Numbered from the stretch's first letter, positions 36,030-45,916 are shown. The stretch: 64,000 bases of DNA from Corynebacterium sp. (GCF_030532965.1 NZ_JAUNKC010000013.1:1-64000); one strand, 5' to 3'. Made by a program: numbers and translations. Notes: a model not told the origin generated them from the sequence alone.

Positions 36030-37142
36030 TCACCCCCACATTCCCCGGTGATAGCTCTCCGCCACCGGCCATTCTTCCTCCGCTAAACCCAATAACCGGG
36101 CTGCCCGCAAGGGCCACGCCGGATCGAATAATGCCGCGCGACCGATGTCGACCGCGTCCGCTTTGGCGTCGAAAAGCACCCGCTGCGCTAGCACCGGATC
36201 ACCCAATTGCCCCACCGCAACCACGGGAATATCAGCGCCCTCACGAACTGCCTCCGCAAACGGCACCTGATACCCGGGGCCAGAAACGATCGGCGCGGGC
36301 ACCAAGCCGCCACTGGAAACGTCAATAATGTCCACGCCCCGGTCGCGAAGTATTGTCGCCAATGCAACGGAATCCTGAATCGTCCAGGAGGTAATGCCCG
36401 GGGCATCCTCCAACCAATCCGTCGCAGAGATCCTGAGGAATAACGGCGCTGTCTCGGGAATAACCGCGCGAATCGCGTCGACGACCTCCAGGAGTAACCT
36501 GATCCGGTTCTCGAAGCTACCGCCGTACTTATCCGTACGGCGATTGGAAACGGGGGAGAGGAATTGATGCAGCAGGTAACCGTGCGCGGCGTGAATCTCC
36601 ACCGTATCGAAACCAGCCGCCATAGCCCGCCGGGCCGCGGCCGCGAAATCGCTAACGACAGTCTGTATATCAGATACGCTTAATTCCGCTGGCGGGGCCA
36701 AACCGGGAAACGGCTCGGCACTCGGCGCAACCGTTTCCCAGCCGCCGTCGATAAGCGGAATCGAACCCGATTCAAAACCGGGCAACCCCGGATACGTAGC
36801 CGCCTTCCGGCCAGCGTGGATCAACTGGACACCCATTGCCGCGCCCTGACCGTGGCAGAAATCGACGATCCGCCGCCAGGCCGCTGCCTGCTCGTCGTTC
36901 CACAATCCGATGCACTGGTTGGAAATCCGGCCGATGGGTGAAATCGCCGCGGCTTCCACCATGATAAGACCAAAGCCGCTTGCGGCGCGTGCACCATAAT
37001 GCACCAGGTGCCAGTCGGTCGGCATACCGTCTAGCGCGGTCGCTTGGTACTGGCACATCGGTGGCAGGAAGATGCGATTACGAATATCGAGGCCACGCAA
37101 CGTCATCGGCGTGAAAAGCGGAGACTGGTTAGCTGTACTCAT
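36030..37142 (-). CDS. NADH:flavin oxidoreductase, YqjM-type old yellow enzyme
   Basis: A 370-residue FMN enzyme with the TIM-barrel motifs of the old yellow enzyme family. The redox-tuning cysteine lies in LPPMCQYQA, as in the YqjM subgroup, the substrate His pair in EIHAAHGYLLHQFLSP, and FMN-phosphate binding in VVAVGQL and DAVDIGRAALFDP. It should reduce activated C=C bonds with NAD(P)H; the physiological substrate is unknown. Length is normal. The ATG start lies 57 bp from the divergent transporter gene. Confidence 0.92.
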   Translation of the reverse strand: MSTANQSPLFTPMTLRGLDIRNRIFLPPMCQYQATALDGMPTDWHLVHYGARAASGFGLIMVEAAAISPIGRISNQCIGLWNDEQAAAWRRIVDFCHGQGAAMGVQLIHAGRKAATYPGLPGFESGSIPLIDGGWETVAPSAEPFPGLAPPAELSVSDIQTVVSDFAAAARRAMAAGFDTVEIHAAHGYLLHQFLSPVSNRRTDKYGGSFENRIRLLLEVVDAIRAVIPETAPLFLRISATDWLEDAPGITSWTIQDSVALATILRDRGVDIIDVSSGGLVPAPIVSGPGYQVPFAEAVREGADIPVVAVGQLGDPVLAQRVLFDAKADAVDIGRAALFDPAWPLRAARLLGLAEEEWPVAESYHRGMWG

Positions 37143-37160
37143 GCTTTAACGCTACCCGTA

Positions 37161-37191
37161 TTACGCACCGCGCGCTGGCAACTTCTACACT
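37161..37191 (+). promoter_or_regulatory. Candidate leaderless promoter of the transporter gene
   Basis: A TACACT -10-like box (37186-37191) ends seven bases before the ATG at 37199, so transcription would start at or next to the A of the start codon. A poor -35 (TTACGC, 37161-37166) lies 19 bp upstream. Confidence 0.4.
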
Positions 37192-37198
37192 TAGGGGT

Positions 37199-38167
37199 AT
37201 GCGGAGTTGGTTAGCGAAACTTGATCCCCTCATCGTCCTCATTATCCTCGCGGTGATAATCGCCATCATAGCCCCGGCCAGCGGCTCGTTTGCGGTCTGG
37301 TTCGGTTACGCCACGAAGGTCGCCATAGCGGTGCTGTTCTTTTTATACGGCGCACGGCTATCTACCGCACAGGCGCTGGATGGAGTTAAGCATTGGCGAT
37401 TGCACGCGACCATTGTCGCCTTTACCTTCGTGGTCTTCCCGGTGATCGGCATAGCGCTACGCCCGATAGGCATGCAGCTTAACCCGGAGCTCTACCTAGG
37501 GATCTTGTATTTAACGCTTGTGCCGTCAACGGTGCAATCGTCGGTGGCCTTCACCTCGATTGCTAAGGGCAACGTTGCGGGGGCGATCGTGAGTGCGTCG
37601 TTAAGTAATGTCCTTGGGGTGGTGCTCACCCCGGTTTTAGTCATGCTCACAATGAACGCCGCGCTTCTAGGCGGCGATGGGGTACAGATCGACACCCAGG
37701 TGTTTATCGATATCGCTGTGCAATTACTACTGCCGTTTGTTCTCGGACAGCTGTGTCGGCCGTGGTTCTCTGCCTTTGCTGCGCGAAGTGCGACGAAAGT
37801 CGTTGATCGCGGATCGATCGCGATGGTCGTGTACGCTGCATTCTCCGCGGGCGTGGTATCCGGCGTATGGCAGAAGGTCGGCCCGATAGAGATAATCAGC
37901 CTGGTGCTGTTCTCCATAGCGCTGGTTGCGGCTATGCTATGGTTCTCCCGGTGGGTCGCCCACAAACTTGGGTTTACCGAAGCCGATGTCAAGGCGATTC
38001 AATTCTGCGGTTCTAAAAAATCGCTTGCCACCGGGTTGCCCATGGCCGCGGTTATCTTTGGCGGTGCCAATATCGGCATCCTCATTGTTCCGCTGATGAT
38101 TTTCCATCAGGTGCAGTTGATGATGTGTTCCTGGCTGGCAAGCCGGTATGCGCGCAGCGTGGGTTAG
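37199..38167 (+). CDS. Bile acid:sodium symporter family transporter
   Basis: A 322-residue membrane protein with about ten hydrophobic helices. It matches the YfeH-like branch of the bile acid:Na+ symporter superfamily (SBF-like, PF13593): N-terminal FFLYGARLSTAQALDGVKHWRLH, LTLVPSTVQSSVAFTSIAKGNVAGA in the first crossover region and FCGSKKSLATGLPMAAVIF in the second. These two unwound segments hold Na+ in structures of the superfamily. The substrate is unknown. It is followed closely by the DUF6881-like gene. Confidence 0.85.
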   Translation: MRSWLAKLDPLIVLIILAVIIAIIAPASGSFAVWFGYATKVAIAVLFFLYGARLSTAQALDGVKHWRLHATIVAFTFVVFPVIGIALRPIGMQLNPELYLGILYLTLVPSTVQSSVAFTSIAKGNVAGAIVSASLSNVLGVVLTPVLVMLTMNAALLGGDGVQIDTQVFIDIAVQLLLPFVLGQLCRPWFSAFAARSATKVVDRGSIAMVVYAAFSAGVVSGVWQKVGPIEIISLVLFSIALVAAMLWFSRWVAHKLGFTEADVKAIQFCGSKKSLATGLPMAAVIFGGANIGILIVPLMIFHQVQLMMCSWLASRYARSVG

Positions 38168-38184
38168 GTTATAAGGTGGGATGC

Positions 38185-38493
38185 ATGACTATTTATATTA
38201 GGTTGGACATGACGATCCCCGGGGCGGGCAGCACCACACATATTGCGGAATTAGAAGAAATTGATGATTCTCGGTGCGCGATGCTGCGAATTATTGAATT
38301 AGACCCCCACGGCGTTATTCACGGTGGCGCGACAAACGGGGTAGTGGTGGGCTTGGCCGCGCCGCCGCAAGATGTAGTTCCACACCCCCGCAGCTACACG
38401 GATTTCCCGGATATTGAGACGACGGAGATTTCTGAAGCGGATTTTGATGCATTGTGGGCTGAGGCAATAGCGAAGTTTCCAGAGTTAAGCTAA
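38185..38493 (+). CDS. DUF6881-like small protein
   Basis: A 102-residue soluble protein, MTIYIRLDMTIPGAGS. The ATG at 38185 has AAGGTGGG just upstream (38173-38180); another ATG at 38181 is out of frame. The pattern (N-terminal strand, THIAELEEIDDSRCAMLRIIEL, and C-terminal EISEADFDALWAEA) resembles the DUF6881 family (YSEIDD, RKVEVF and EISREEFEAVW). Function unknown. It lies 17 bp after the transporter gene and may be cotranscribed with it. Confidence 0.65.
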   Translation: MTIYIRLDMTIPGAGSTTHIAELEEIDDSRCAMLRIIELDPHGVIHGGATNGVVVGLAAPPQDVVPHPRSYTDFPDIETTEISEADFDALWAEAIAKFPELS

Positions 38494-38499
38494 AAATCA

Positions 38500-38536
38500 G
38501 AGGATGTTTCACGTGAAACATCCTCCTTTTAGTTTT
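38500..38536. terminator. Bidirectional terminator built on parS
   Basis: A perfect 26-bp palindrome at 38500-38525 (arms start GAGG) with CTTTTAGTTTT to its right and, on the other strand, a T run from TAAAAATC on its left. It separates the convergent DUF6881-like and YqgE genes. The core 16 bp are parS. Confidence 0.75.
38505..38520. other. parS site in a convergent-gene terminator
   Basis: Perfect TGTTTCACGTGAAACA, the parS copy nearest to dnaA in this window. Confidence 0.92.
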
Positions 38537-39134
38537 CGCCGATTTCCGACGGGAAGGTGGCAAATAACGGTAGCGGCATCGCTTGTCGACGCATCACGTC
38601 ACCCCAAATGTCAACGTTACCTGCGGCGATAACGTCCGAAGGCAAGCATGGCGCTACATACCACTCGCCCCGCTCAATTTCCCCTGCCAATTGGCCCGGT
38701 GCCCATTCCGCATAACCAATAAACATGCGCATTCCGCTCAGATCGGGTTTCACGTCAGCCGGATCGGCGGTGAGGTCCACCAAAGCGATTCGATTAGCTA
38801 ACCGATTAAAGTGCCCGCGACTAGCCAAGTCGACTTCCGGCTTGGTCACCGCCACCCCCACGGCAGATTGATGGGCGAGCGGGCCACCTAAATACATCGC
38901 CTGCGGCTTGGACACGCAGTCCGCCCATTCTGGAAGGACGTTAGCCACTGCAATGTCTGTTCGATAAGCTAGGTTGACGCCAAACGTCGTCGTGTGATCA
39001 TGCTCAATCAACATAATCACTGATCGGGCGAACTCCTCTGACTGCATTCCAGGGGCTGCAACCAGCAACATTCCCGGCGCAGGCTCCGCCCGCTCCATCC
39101 CGGTAAATAAGCGATCCGAGTAAATTTCAGACAT
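38529..39134 (-). CDS. YqgE/AlgH family protein
   Basis: A 201-residue soluble protein of the UPF0301 (YqgE/AlgH) family. Typical segments are PGMLLVAAPGMQSEEFARSVIMLIEHD, TTFGVNLAYRT, MYLGGPLAHQSAVGVA and MFIGYAEWAPGQLAGEIERGEWYVAP. Its biochemical role is not established. It lies 11 bp downstream of the tRNA nucleotidyltransferase gene on the same strand, so the two form an operon. Confidence 0.92.
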   Translation of the reverse strand: MSEIYSDRLFTGMERAEPAPGMLLVAAPGMQSEEFARSVIMLIEHDHTTTFGVNLAYRTDIAVANVLPEWADCVSKPQAMYLGGPLAHQSAVGVAVTKPEVDLASRGHFNRLANRIALVDLTADPADVKPDLSGMRMFIGYAEWAPGQLAGEIERGEWYVAPCLPSDVIAAGNVDIWGDVMRRQAMPLPLFATFPSEIGEN

Positions 39135-39145
39135 CGTTAATCCTC

Positions 39146-40612
39146 TCAGCTATTGGAACTGGTGTTCTGTTCAGCCCACCATTCTCGGAGCCGTTCAATG
39201 GCTTCGTCCCGCTCCAATGGCCCGTATTCTAGCCGCAACTCTTTAAGAAACGCCCAGGCTTTGCCCACATCGGGACCCGGTTTGAGATCCAGAATCTGCA
39301 TGATCTCGTTGCCATCAAGGTCCGGCCGCACCCGCGCTAAATCCTCCTGTGCCGCAATGTCCGCGATGCGGCTTTCCAAGTGGTCATAGGTGCGTTGCAG
39401 TCGTTCGGCTTTCCGCTTATTGCGGGTGGTGCAATCAGCCCGCACCAGTTTGTGCAGCTTAGGCAGCAATTCCCCGGCATCAGTGACATATCGACGCACT
39501 GCGGAATCCGTCCACTGCCCTTCACTGAAACCGTGAAACCGCATATGCAGGTAGACCAGTTGGCTCACGTCTTTCACCACTGCCTTGGGATACTTGAGCG
39601 CACGCAAACGTTTCCGCACAAGTTTCGCCCCCACCACCTCATGGTGGTGAAACGTCACCTTTCCCGATTCGGTGAATTCCCGGGTGTCCGGTTTACCAAT
39701 ATCGTGGGTGAGCGCCGCCCACCGCAGGATCAAATCTGGTTCTTCTTCCCGTTCGATCGCCTGCTTGAGCACAGTGAGGGAATGTCGATAGACATCTTTG
39801 TGCTGTTGGTGCTCATCTTGGGTGAGTTTCAAAGCAGGCAACTCCGGAAAAACGAATTCCGCCAGCCCTGTTTCCACCATGAGATCTATCCCATCCCACG
39901 GCGCTGCACCCAAAATGGTCTTATCCAATTCAGCTTGCACCCGTTCGACGGTGATCCGCTGAATCTGTGGCGCAAGTTCAACCAAGGCGTGATACACTCG
40001 GTCAGCCACCCTAAATCCCAATTGTGATACAAACCGAGTGGCCCGCAACATGCGTAATGGATCGTCGTTAAAGCTTTGTTCCGGAGCAGCGGGGGTGTCC
40101 AAGGTACCCGAGGCCAAATCGGCTAGACCCGCAACTGGGTCGAAAAACTCCATTGACCCATCCGCTCGAATCTCGATCGCCATGGCATTGACCCGAAAAT
40201 CCCGTCGAATCAGATCCCCATCGAGGGTGTCACCGAACTGAACTTCGGGATTGCGGGAATCACCGTCATACACATCGGAGCGGAAGGTGGTGATTTCGAT
40301 TTGCTGACCCGCCTTTTCCGCCGATACTGTGCCGAATTCAATTCCGGTATCCCAGACCGCGTCACCGAAGCCTTCCAACATGCGCAGTACAACATCTGGC
40401 CTGGCATCGGTGGTGAAATCCAAATCGTGACCTAAACTTCCAAGCATTGCATCCCGTACCGAGCCACCCACGAGGTAGAGCTTGTGGCCCTGGTTGTTAA
40501 ACAACTCGGCTAATGGTGCCACCACCGACATGAGCGGCTGCAGCGCAGTTTGGGCCTGGGCCAACGCCTCTTTAGGGGTACGAATAGGACGAGTTTCGAT
40601 GTGTTCAGTCAC
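39146..40612 (-). CDS. cca: CCA tRNA nucleotidyltransferase / poly(A) polymerase family
   Basis: A 488-residue enzyme adding CCA to tRNA 3' ends (or A tails to RNA). The class II nucleotidyltransferase core is YLVGGSVRDAMLGSLGHDLDFTTDA, with RRDFRVNAMAIEI and the ERxxxEL-like segment ITVERVQAELDK. An HD domain follows (WAALTHDIGKPDTR, with FHHHEVVGA), as in other actinobacterial members. I chose the GTG at 40612 (VTEHIETRP); the frame continues to an ATG-type start at 40696, but that extension has no family character. A divergent NUDIX gene lies 115 bp away. Confidence 0.93.
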   Translation of the reverse strand: MTEHIETRPIRTPKEALAQAQTALQPLMSVVAPLAELFNNQGHKLYLVGGSVRDAMLGSLGHDLDFTTDARPDVVLRMLEGFGDAVWDTGIEFGTVSAEKAGQQIEITTFRSDVYDGDSRNPEVQFGDTLDGDLIRRDFRVNAMAIEIRADGSMEFFDPVAGLADLASGTLDTPAAPEQSFNDDPLRMLRATRFVSQLGFRVADRVYHALVELAPQIQRITVERVQAELDKTILGAAPWDGIDLMVETGLAEFVFPELPALKLTQDEHQQHKDVYRHSLTVLKQAIEREEEPDLILRWAALTHDIGKPDTREFTESGKVTFHHHEVVGAKLVRKRLRALKYPKAVVKDVSQLVYLHMRFHGFSEGQWTDSAVRRYVTDAGELLPKLHKLVRADCTTRNKRKAERLQRTYDHLESRIADIAAQEDLARVRPDLDGNEIMQILDLKPGPDVGKAWAFLKELRLEYGPLERDEAIERLREWWAEQNTSSNS

Positions 40613-40727
40613 AGGGCATGATTCTACCCGCCCACACGCGCTATCATTGAATACTTCGTAGATGAACTTCGGGCACACCTGCTGCAAATGCCCCAACTAA
40701 TACAGCTTTAAGGTTACGATCACTAGG

Positions 40728-41624
40728 ATGACTGAGAACAACAGGCCGCACCACACCAAGCGGTCCGGGGACGACACTAGCCGACGGCGCCGCCGCAGGC
40801 GTGGCCGTGGCGGCAGCAGCAACGCCCGAGATTCTCAGAAAACCAACCGGCCCGTTTCTCACCGGAATGCAGATAGCACTGAAGATTCCGCATCTTCACC
40901 CTCGCCTACCCCAAACGCCATGGCCGCGGGAAAACGCGAGAAAACCACGAGCACCCAGGCTGCCACCAGTCGTTCCAAAAACCGGCGGCGTCGCAGCACC
41001 GAGCCCAAGCAGACCGCAACCAATAGGCGCACGAAGGGGCGTCGAAAAGCAACCCCTAAAACCCAACGTGGCGGCCAGCAACGGAAAAACTACAGGCGCA
41101 GCACCTACCCAAGTACCCAGATGGAAACCCGCATTGAAACCTCTGCGGGCGGATTGGTTATTTCCGGACTGGCGGAATCCGTACAGCCCGACGGAAGCGT
41201 CGATCTCAGCCGGATTTATGTCGCGCTCATCGGCCGCTTGGATCGTCGCGGCCGCCTGCTATGGTCCATGCCGAAAGGGCACGTGGAAAACGACGAAGAC
41301 ATCGCCGTCACCGCGGAGCGAGAAGTATGGGAAGAAACCGGAATCTACGGTGAAGTTTTCGCCGAGTTAGGCGTCATTGATTACTGGTTCGTTTCTGACG
41401 GAACCAGGATTCACAAAACCGTTCACCACCACCTATTACGCTACGTGGACGGGGCGCTTAACGACGAAGACCCCGAGGTCACCGAAGTCTCGTGGATACC
41501 GGCATCCGCGCTCATTGAACATTTCGCATACGCTGACGAGCGCAAACTTGCCCGAATCGCCCACAATCTTCTGCCTGATTTGGCCCGAAAAGAGCTGGCG
41601 GAAGGAAGGGTCACGCCGCGATGA
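40728..41624 (+). CDS. NUDIX hydrolase with long basic N-terminal extension
   Basis: A 298-residue protein. The C-terminal half is a NUDIX domain with a complete box [20 protein letters not shown] followed by TGIYG, so it should hydrolyse a nucleoside-diphosphate-linked substrate in a Mg2+-dependent way. The first 130 residues are different: disordered, very rich in Arg, Lys, Ser and Thr, including a run of seven arginines and GRGG motifs. Such tails bind nucleic acid or membranes in other proteins, which is inference here. It lies divergent to cca and overlaps the DUF6049 gene by ATGA, an order conserved in Actinobacteria next to murJ. Confidence 0.9.
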   Translation: MTENNRPHHTKRSGDDTSRRRRRRRGRGGSSNARDSQKTNRPVSHRNADSTEDSASSPSPTPNAMAAGKREKTTSTQAATSRSKNRRRRSTEPKQTATNRRTKGRRKATPKTQRGGQQRKNYRRSTYPSTQMETRIETSAGGLVISGLAESVQPDGSVDLSRIYVALIGRLDRRGRLLWSMPKGHVENDEDIAVTAEREVWEETGIYGEVFAELGVIDYWFVSDGTRIHKTVHHHLLRYVDGALNDEDPEVTEVSWIPASALIEHFAYADERKLARIAHNLLPDLARKELAEGRVTPR

Positions 41625-44206
41625 CTCCTAACCGTCGCATGTCGTCGCCCCGCAGGCTGACTCGCAGCCTCACTCGCGCGATCACGTCCGCCACCGTCAT
41701 TGGCATGGCGGCGGCCCATGGCGGATACCTCCCACCTGTTGCCTTTGGCGATGCGTTGCCAAATTCACCCACGAATCCGGCGACCGCCGCACGCTGGGTC
41801 AATCCCGATCTACGCACCGATGAAAACCACCCCGAATTTCGCCTCGAAGTAGTCGGGTTGACATCCCACATCGCGGTGGGGGAACGGCTGCCGATCACCG
41901 TCCGAATAGTAAACGACTCCCCGGAACCACTCCACGGGTTCAGTATCGTTGCCCAGCACGCCGACACTCCCGAATCGTTATCCGCCGCCCGAAACATTCT
42001 GGCTCAAGACTCCAGCGCCTTTCCGTATTTTGCGGAACCCATCGACAAATCCGATACCATAGCGCCTGGCCAATCCCGTGAAATCACCATTTCCATCACC
42101 ACTGATGTCCAGACACCTGGTGGTTTGTCCATCGCCAGCCCTGGCACCTACCCGGTTTCGCTCGGATTGCGGTCCGCCACCAGCCAAGAATTGCTCAGCA
42201 CCCAGCGGTTCCTTATTAGTGTCGGGCGGGACACCCCACCGGCGCCTACTGATTCCGCAGCTAACGGAACCGCCGACACCGCCCTCAGCGATACATCACC
42301 TGCGCAGCAGCCCACTCGAATGAGCGTGGTTTTCCCACTCACCGCCCAAGTGGACATCGTCGGTGGTGAGATGGGGGAGGCACCGAAGCAAGCGCCGCTG
42401 ATCTTGCGCAGTGAACAATTGGCGCAGCAATTGACCGAGGGCGGCCGATTAGACGAATTGCTCGACGATTACGCCGATGAAACTACCGCCTCGCAGGGAC
42501 TTGCCAATGCCATCTGCCTGGCATTGGACCCACAATTGGTCGATACCGTTGCCCGCATGGCTGATGGTTATATGGTCTCCCACCAACGTCCAAGCTCCGT
42601 CAGCCAAAACCGCCGCCTCCGTGATTCCTGGAATTTCCAGGACGAAGATCCCGCCGGAACCCCCGGGCAAGGTACCGAAGCTGCCCGCGCGTGGCTCGAT
42701 CGCTTATCGACGCTCGCCCAGCAGTCCTCCTGCACTGTGGCCTTGCCCTGGGCCAATACTGACATCAATGCGGTGGCAGCCACCGGTAACCAATGGACAA
42801 TGCGCGAAGCCATCCAGCAGGGAACCGCCACCATCGCGCGCATCCTCGACATCACCCCGTTAAGCAATATTGTTATCCCCGGCAGCGGCTATATCACCGA
42901 ACAAACTGCACCCCAGTTACGGTGGGCGGATACCGCCAGCACCACCATCACTAACGACGACGGCGAAGTCTCCTATCCGGATATCGCCGCCGATTGGTCG
43001 CAACGGGCCAGCGGCGCGGCACCGTCCGAACCTGCGATCAACGAACCCGTTTCGGTTCTCGTGGCGGATAACACGGTGTGGAACACCCCCCAATCAGGGC
43101 GTTTCGCGCACCTTGCCCCCGGCGTCCGCGCGGTCGGCTACCCCAGTTCTTTGGCTGCGACCCTGGCCGAAGCCACCCCTAATCCCATCACCGTCGGCTA
43201 CGGTAGCTACAGTTCCCGCTACGATTCCCGGCTTGATGCTCTCGCGGCCCGGCGCGCCACCGGTGACGCCGCGATTCGTATGACTGTCGGCGGTTTTAAT
43301 GCCGCCGCTTTGGGTGAGCCCGTGCTGGTTCAGATTCCGCCGACCCTTTCCGATGCAACCCAGTGGCTATCCACCATCGGCCAGCTTCTCGACTCGACCG
43401 CCGCAACCCCGATGACCTTGTCAGATTACGTGACGCCTTCGGGTAGTGAGACCGCCGAGTTGGAGCGGCTTAGCGCGCAACGCCAAGCAAGCGGCGAGGT
43501 CATTGAATTTGGTACACCTTACGACGACCCCACGGTGATCTCCGATACGGAAGTCCTGCAAGCGCAGCGTCAATTGCAGTCGGTGGATAATCTCACCCAA
43601 TTGATGATGAACGATCCGGCGATCGCGTTGACCCCCTATGGGTTCACCGCACCGCTGCGCCACGACGTGTTGCGGGCGTTTACCCATAACGACCGTGCCG
43701 CGATCGCGACCTACGACACCCATGTCGCCGATGCCAAGAGCCTGCTTAATAACAATTACCAAGTTTTGACGGAGCTACGCACGTCAGTGACGTTATTGCC
43801 GCCGGGCAACGTCTACACCCGAATCTCGGATTCCTCACCGCTGTTGATCGTCGCTCAAAACGGTCTGCCGCTTCCGGTTGATGCCCGGATTAGGTATAGC
43901 GGCCCGAGCGGCGCACATATTAACGTCCCGGAGGATTTGTTTATCCCCGCCAAGGGGTCGATCACGGTTCAAATGACCGCCGATCTTCCTACTAATTCCG
44001 CGGATCACCGTACCGATTTGTCGTTGTGGTTGGCGGCGAATGATGATTCGCAGTTCTCGGAGCCAGTGACGATCGGTGTGCAAACCCGTTCCGGCATCAT
44101 CGGCGCTTCCGGTTTGGTGGTAGTCGCGCTTATCGGGTTAGTGACTGCACTGTTTGGGCGCATTGCTTATCGACGCATCCGGCATCGGCGGCGGGAAGAA
44201 CGCTAG
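41621..44206 (+). CDS. DUF6049 family membrane-anchored protein
   Basis: An 861-residue exported protein. The start is [20 protein letters not shown], then a hydrophobic segment and an Ala-rich site, giving a signal peptide. The large extracytoplasmic part holds an N-terminal Ig/CARDB-like beta domain ([26 protein letters not shown]) and a polysaccharide-deacetylase-like middle region ([20 protein letters not shown]). A membrane helix near the C terminus ([17 protein letters not shown]) precedes a basic tail. This is the DUF6049 family, encoded between a NUDIX gene and murJ across Actinobacteria and suspected to act in envelope assembly. It overlaps the NUDIX gene by four bases. Confidence 0.85.
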   Translation: MTPNRRMSSPRRLTRSLTRAITSATVIGMAAAHGGYLPPVAFGDALPNSPTNPATAARWVNPDLRTDENHPEFRLEVVGLTSHIAVGERLPITVRIVNDSPEPLHGFSIVAQHADTPESLSAARNILAQDSSAFPYFAEPIDKSDTIAPGQSREITISITTDVQTPGGLSIASPGTYPVSLGLRSATSQELLSTQRFLISVGRDTPPAPTDSAANGTADTALSDTSPAQQPTRMSVVFPLTAQVDIVGGEMGEAPKQAPLILRSEQLAQQLTEGGRLDELLDDYADETTASQGLANAICLALDPQLVDTVARMADGYMVSHQRPSSVSQNRRLRDSWNFQDEDPAGTPGQGTEAARAWLDRLSTLAQQSSCTVALPWANTDINAVAATGNQWTMREAIQQGTATIARILDITPLSNIVIPGSGYITEQTAPQLRWADTASTTITNDDGEVSYPDIAADWSQRASGAAPSEPAINEPVSVLVADNTVWNTPQSGRFAHLAPGVRAVGYPSSLAATLAEATPNPITVGYGSYSSRYDSRLDALAARRATGDAAIRMTVGGFNAAALGEPVLVQIPPTLSDATQWLSTIGQLLDSTAATPMTLSDYVTPSGSETAELERLSAQRQASGEVIEFGTPYDDPTVISDTEVLQAQRQLQSVDNLTQLMMNDPAIALTPYGFTAPLRHDVLRAFTHNDRAAIATYDTHVADAKSLLNNNYQVLTELRTSVTLLPPGNVYTRISDSSPLLIVAQNGLPLPVDARIRYSGPSGAHINVPEDLFIPAKGSITVQMTADLPTNSADHRTDLSLWLAANDDSQFSEPVTIGVQTRSGIIGASGLVVVALIGLVTALFGRIAYRRIRHRRREER

Positions 44207-44224
44207 TAACTTCGGCTGCACCGG

Positions 44225-44247
44225 CACTGGTGAAACCAGTATTTTTG
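44225..44247 (+). terminator. Short terminator after the DUF6049 gene
   Basis: ACTGGT (44226-44231), a GAA loop and ACCAGT (44235-44240) followed by ATTTTT. Stem of six pairs only. Confidence 0.55.
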
Positions 44248-44390
44248 GCGCATTACTATACAACCCATCCGGCTCTTTTAGGGTTCCTCGGTGATGCTGG
44301 GGTACCGCTTGGGGGTACGCTGCGCTTGATATAGTACGTTATCTATATTGATTCCCGCTGTAGCCCATGGAGTTGTGAGGGTAGGTAACA

Positions 44391-45071
44391 ATGTCAGAAA
44401 CCATTCCGTGCGAGAAAGCGAATTCTCATCTGATACGCCACATAGCGGCTCCGGCAGTAATCGGCTGTGTGTTTTTTCTATCTGGCTGCGGGTTAGCTGG
44501 CCCCATTAGCCACTATCTCGCAGCCAAAAACCAGGCACAGACTCAGCAGCATTTGGTTTCAACACCAGCCGCTGAACCGGAAACGCTCGGGGAGGTTTTA
44601 GAAACGGGTACTGGCACGTTTGACCCGAATGATCCGAACTTTAAAATTTTCAATCCGTGTACGGAGATTTCTAAGGAAGAATACGCGCAGCTAGGCTTGG
44701 AGTTTCCATTCGAATCTAATATGTCGGGAGACCTTCATGCCTTTTGTATCTTACAGCCAACAGATAGTGCTGATAATAGATTCGTGTTTAGCGTGTCAGT
44801 TGAAGCTTTTGCACCGGAGCAGGTCGATTATTATGCGGAACTTGTCTCCGAACCGGTGATTCCACTGCCAGAACACTGGTATCAACAAAAGAACTCTCGC
44901 CATAATGACAATGAAGATCTAGAAAATACCTGTAGGATAGTCGTGCCGACGAATCGAGGACGAATAGTTTTCAGTTCACTAGTATCCCACATTTCTTCTG
45001 AATTAACACCACAAGGGATTTGCCAAAAATCAGTAGATACACTGCAGAAAATCTTTGCGCTACAGCGCTAA
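44391..45071 (+). CDS. DUF3558-like lipoprotein
   Basis: A 226-residue lipoprotein. A positively charged start, a hydrophobic segment and the lipobox LSGC predict lipidation of the cysteine near residue 33. The mature protein contains FNPCTEISKEEYAQLGLEF, the FxPC pattern at the start of DUF3558 domains, and later cysteines (HAFCIL, ENTCRI, QGICQK) that may form disulfides. DUF3558 lipoproteins are common in Actinobacteria, without known function. The 184 bp before it hold the upstream terminator and AT-rich promoter-like sequence (TATAGT, TATATT). Confidence 0.75.
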   Translation: MSETIPCEKANSHLIRHIAAPAVIGCVFFLSGCGLAGPISHYLAAKNQAQTQQHLVSTPAAEPETLGEVLETGTGTFDPNDPNFKIFNPCTEISKEEYAQLGLEFPFESNMSGDLHAFCILQPTDSADNRFVFSVSVEAFAPEQVDYYAELVSEPVIPLPEHWYQQKNSRHNDNEDLENTCRIVVPTNRGRIVFSSLVSHISSELTPQGICQKSVDTLQKIFALQR

Positions 45072-45155
45072 AGGGGTTTCGGACCACAGTGAGCGCCGGA
45101 TAGGGTGGCGTTATTGGATGATCGAGGTCACACAAGAGTCTGGGAGGGTAGTTCC

Positions 45156-45623
45156 ATGAAGTTCACTTCCAATTACTATGATTTTTTCGGCCATAGGGTT
45201 CGAAAATTCACTAAGGAGATCATTCCCGAGTGCTTGGATCTGTTGGATCGTAACGGCATGGCTGTAGATGTGGCACACGATCGCCCGTTTCCACGGAAGC
45301 TCATTGAAGACATCAGGGATTCCGAAACCTTTGACCGTAACCAGAAGGTTGAACTCATAACAGTGGTCATTGGTTTGTGGCGAACTCAGAACACAGAATA
45401 TACGGTGTGGACTATCGCACCTTACCGGGAAGACCGGTTAAGCGAAGGGGTCTGCATTGCTTTAGAGGCTTATGATGGTACTTCTTGTATCCCAGTGGCT
45501 AGCGAAGCTATGTCCATCGTGGACAGCGAGGCAGGTAATACAGAAGAGCTAGACCTTGTGACTAGCGAATGTGATTTTGAACAGCGACAAGAACGGAAAC
45601 GATCGCGCGCTTTTGACAAGTAG
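45156..45623 (+). CDS. Unknown soluble protein
   Basis: A 155-residue protein, MKFTSNYYDFFGHRVRKF, with GGAGGG correctly spaced before the ATG (the frame is open to 45105 but the upstream part has no ribosome site). It is hydrophilic, mixed alpha/beta by appearance, with an acidic and then basic C-terminal end (QRQERKRSRAFDK). No signal peptide, membrane segment or motif is recognised. It follows the DUF3558 lipoprotein by 84 bp on the same strand and is followed by a strong terminator, so the two may be one unit. Confidence 0.6.
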   Translation: MKFTSNYYDFFGHRVRKFTKEIIPECLDLLDRNGMAVDVAHDRPFPRKLIEDIRDSETFDRNQKVELITVVIGLWRTQNTEYTVWTIAPYREDRLSEGVCIALEAYDGTSCIPVASEAMSIVDSEAGNTEELDLVTSECDFEQRQERKRSRAFDK

Positions 45624-45680
45624 CCGGCTATACGGTTTGTAACGCCTTCGGTGGGTCCAGCAACCCAATAAGACTGCACA

Positions 45681-45727
45681 CCATCCCCACTCCTGAAAGC
45701 TTTGAGGTGTGGGGATGGTTTTGTTTT
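45681..45727 (+). terminator. Strong rho-independent terminator
   Basis: CCATCCCCAC (45681-45690) pairs perfectly with GTGGGGATGG (45709-45718), with CCT/AGG pairing inside the loop, followed by TTTTGTTTT. It ends the DUF3558/unknown-protein unit. The 300 bp from here to murJ contain no gene. Confidence 0.9.
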
Positions 45728-45787
45728 AGGCAGCCACCCCGGATCACTTGGCGTATGACGGGCTGTGGTAGGTCTGCGGCGTTTAAA

Positions 45788-45798
45788 CGTCGAAAAGC
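45788..45798 (+). repeat. CGTCGANAAGC dispersed motif, intergenic copy
   Basis: Exact copy (N = A) in the non-coding stretch between the strong terminator and murJ. Confidence 0.8.
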
Positions 45799-45916
45799 AA
45801 AGAACAAATTTCCGGGTTAACGTGCTGGCTAATACCTTGCCTGGGGCACAGGCTGGCACGTCATCCGCGCTGGTTGGTTGTGACTAATGCTACAAGAACT
45901 CCTGGGATAGCTTTTA

